The notes below the pieces were generated by a model that was not told the DNA's origin, ran no database searches, and was given only the letters and a program-made list of their open reading frames with translations. From assembly GCA_011391835.1 (NCBI GenBank), contig JAABPS010000026.1:1-14375 (forward strand): a stretch of DNA of 14,375 bases. Direction: 5' to 3'. Below, piece by piece: positions 12,938 through 14,375 of the stretch; the first letter of the stretch is position 1; every line of letters begins with the position of its first letter. This stretch comes from Desulfobacteraceae bacterium. GTDB lineage: Bacteria > Desulfobacterota > Desulfobacteria > Desulfobacterales > JAABPS01. Position numbers and translations under genes: made by a program.

Positions 12938-14375
12938 TTAGGCAAGAAAAAGTTCAGCTTTAAGAATATTTCGTGTGGTTGACGTTATTTTAAAGGCGTT
13001 ATCAATTCTGTGTCCCACCACCCAGATGATTTTCCCGCTGCTTACCAGCACGGGTATTCTGGCCCGGATATCCCTTGGAATTTTCTGATTAATAAAATAT
13101 TTTTTAAGCTTTTGCGAACCGGTCATGCCCAGCGGATGAAAACGATCCCCTGGCATGATCGTTCGAAGGATCAGCGGGGAATTAAGTCTGTCAAAGTCAA
13201 AAAAGGCACTTTGCAATCCATTCTGTTTTATATCCGAAAGATCCTGACTCCGGATTTTTGTAAACCGGAGATGCGCATTCATCTCTTTTATAAATAGTGA
13301 TTTGATTTTTCCGTTTTGAAAAGAGCGTTCCTGTTCGGCAACATTTTCACAGAGGTCAATATCTTCCAGTGAATTAAAAATAGTATATGTGTAAGGATCG
13401 GATGCGGTTTTGCGCTCAATGAGATATTTATTTTCATGAAATATCAAAAGGTTGTTATTGTTTTTTACTACCTTTATATGATTCGGAAGATCCAGATGGC
13501 TCTGGCCGGGCCCATCTTTGGAAAGAGTGAGAATTGAATCAATATGGGCCAGCGTTATCCTGCGGATATTGCCTTTTATTTCAGCAATCGCCTTTCGAAT
13601 GATTCGTCTTTGTGCCGCCGCAGGCAATTGATGAAGCTCTGATAAGGAAAGAATGATTCGGCCGTTTCCCTGCCGGTGGGTGACCTGCTCAAATACGGGC
13701 GTGATAATATCTTCAATCCACTTATCCTCAGCCCTTACAATCGAACCAAGCCGGTTAAGTGTTTCGATTATTTTCGGGTTATATGTTGTTTTAAGCAGAG
13801 GCAGCAGATCATTTCGTATCTGGTTCCGCAGATGGGATGCATCCTGGTTGCTTTTATCAATAACATACTGGAACTTATTTGTTTTTAAAAAATTCATGAT
13901 TTGCGTTTTGGGCAATTCAATGAAAGGGCGGATAATATGTATCGAATTTTCTTGATGCGTCCGGATGGGCGGAATGCCTGAAATACCTCGGGGGCCGCTT
14001 CCACGGAAAAAATGCATCAGAATAAGCTCCGCATTGTCATCCTGATGATGGCCCAATGCGATTTTATTAAATCCGTTTGTTTTGGCGGTGTTATAATAGA
14101 ATTCATACCGGATATGCCTGGCTGCGTCCTCAAGAGAAAGTCCGCGCCGCTGTTTATATGACAGGACGTTTTCCTTAGCTGTATAATATGGTAGTCTGAG
14201 GCGTTCGCTCAGGGACAAAACAAATCGGGCGTCATTGTCTGAATCACTGCCTCGCAAGCAATGATTCAGGTGTGCGATTCCGAGCGTAAATGACAAATCA
14301 GAGGCCAAAAAACGGAGCGCATGAACGAGGGCAACAGAATCCGGGCCGCCGGATACTCCAACAAGAACCGAGTCT
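12938..14375 (-). CDS. tilS: tRNA(Ile)-lysidine synthase, 5' end cut by window
   Basis: The frame runs open to the window edge, so the N-terminus is missing; 478 residues are visible. TTG 14308 is not the true start because the PP-loop lies upstream of it: SGGPDS is at visible residues 8-13. Further TilS motifs are AHLNHCLRGSDSD and LGHHQDDNAELILMHFFRGSG, which bind ATP and the tRNA adenylate intermediate. The C-terminal domain is present (MPGDRFHPLGMTGSQKLKKYF, then PVLVSSGKIIWVVGHRID). TilS changes the wobble C34 of the CAU-anticodon tRNA to lysidine so that it reads AUA; the enzyme is essential in most bacteria. Only about 20-30 residues should be missing. It precedes ftsH by 57 bases and likely heads this operon. 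Confidence 0.95.
   Translation of the reverse strand, partial: DSVLVGVSGGPDSVALVHALRFLASDLSFTLGIAHLNHCLRGSDSDNDARFVLSLSERLRLPYYTAKENVLSYKQRRGLSLEDAARHIRYEFYYNTAKTNGFNKIALGHHQDDNAELILMHFFRGSGPRGISGIPPIRTHQENSIHIIRPFIELPKTQIMNFLKTNKFQYVIDKSNQDASHLRNQIRNDLLPLLKTTYNPKIIETLNRLGSIVRAEDKWIEDIITPVFEQVTHRQGNGRIILSLSELHQLPAAAQRRIIRKAIAEIKGNIRRITLAHIDSILTLSKDGPGQSHLDLPNHIKVVKNNNNLLIFHENKYLIERKTASDPYTYTIFNSLEDIDLCENVAEQERSFQNGKIKSLFIKEMNAHLRFTKIRSQDLSDIKQNGLQSAFFDFDRLNSPLILRTIMPGDRFHPLGMTGSQKLKKYFINQKIPRDIRARIPVLVSSGKIIWVVGHRIDNAFKITSTTRNILKAELFLA

Noticed and set aside
1..14375. CRISPR array, tRNA/rRNA gene, insertion sequence or phage module
   Set aside because: No regularly spaced repeats, cloverleaf-like sequence, transposase motifs or terminal inverted repeats were seen; the window is filled by housekeeping-type genes.

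Overview
The window reads as an ordinary chromosomal segment of a Gram-negative bacterium, most likely a member of the Desulfobacterota (deltaproteobacterial, probably Desulfobacterales-like). This is an inference from gene order (tilS-ftsH-folP-ybbR; yggT-divIVA next to pilT-like genes), moderate G+C and protein flavour, not from a marker gene. There are fourteen well-supported protein genes plus one 57-codon gene. No rRNA, tRNA, CRISPR array, insertion sequence or prophage gene is visible. No gene-free stretch exceeds 300 bases; the longest is the ~256-base divergent region between proC and yggT.

Left block (1-2849, minus strand, read right to left): proC (proline synthesis), then a strong sigma70-type promoter followed by ccdA, a periplasmic thioredoxin-like protein (CYYC) and a CoA-pyrophosphatase-type NUDIX hydrolase whose C-terminus is cut by the window edge. 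ccdA and the thioredoxin look like a split DsbD: membrane electron carrier plus periplasmic reductant.

Middle block (3106-8400, plus strand): yggT, divIVA, a canonical pilT, a second divergent pilT/pilU-like ATPase, a zinc-ribbon protein with a degenerate response-regulator receiver, a small 57-residue gene, and a metallo-beta-lactamase-fold hydrolase. The first four are tightly spaced and probably co-transcribed. Placing a polar/curvature-sensing protein and two retraction ATPases together suggests a link between the cell pole and type IV pilus retraction.

Right block (8374-14375, minus strand): tilS (N-terminus cut by the window edge), ftsH, folP, ybbR and coaX, an operon with 1- and 4-base overlaps in its middle. 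The diadenylate cyclase gene (cdaA) that often sits between folP and ybbR is absent. coaX and the metallo-hydrolase gene converge and overlap by 27 bases.

The least ordinary items are the zinc-ribbon/pseudo-receiver protein and small gene behind the two PilT ATPases, and the ybbR without cdaA. Nothing here proves a new system; these are the places to look.
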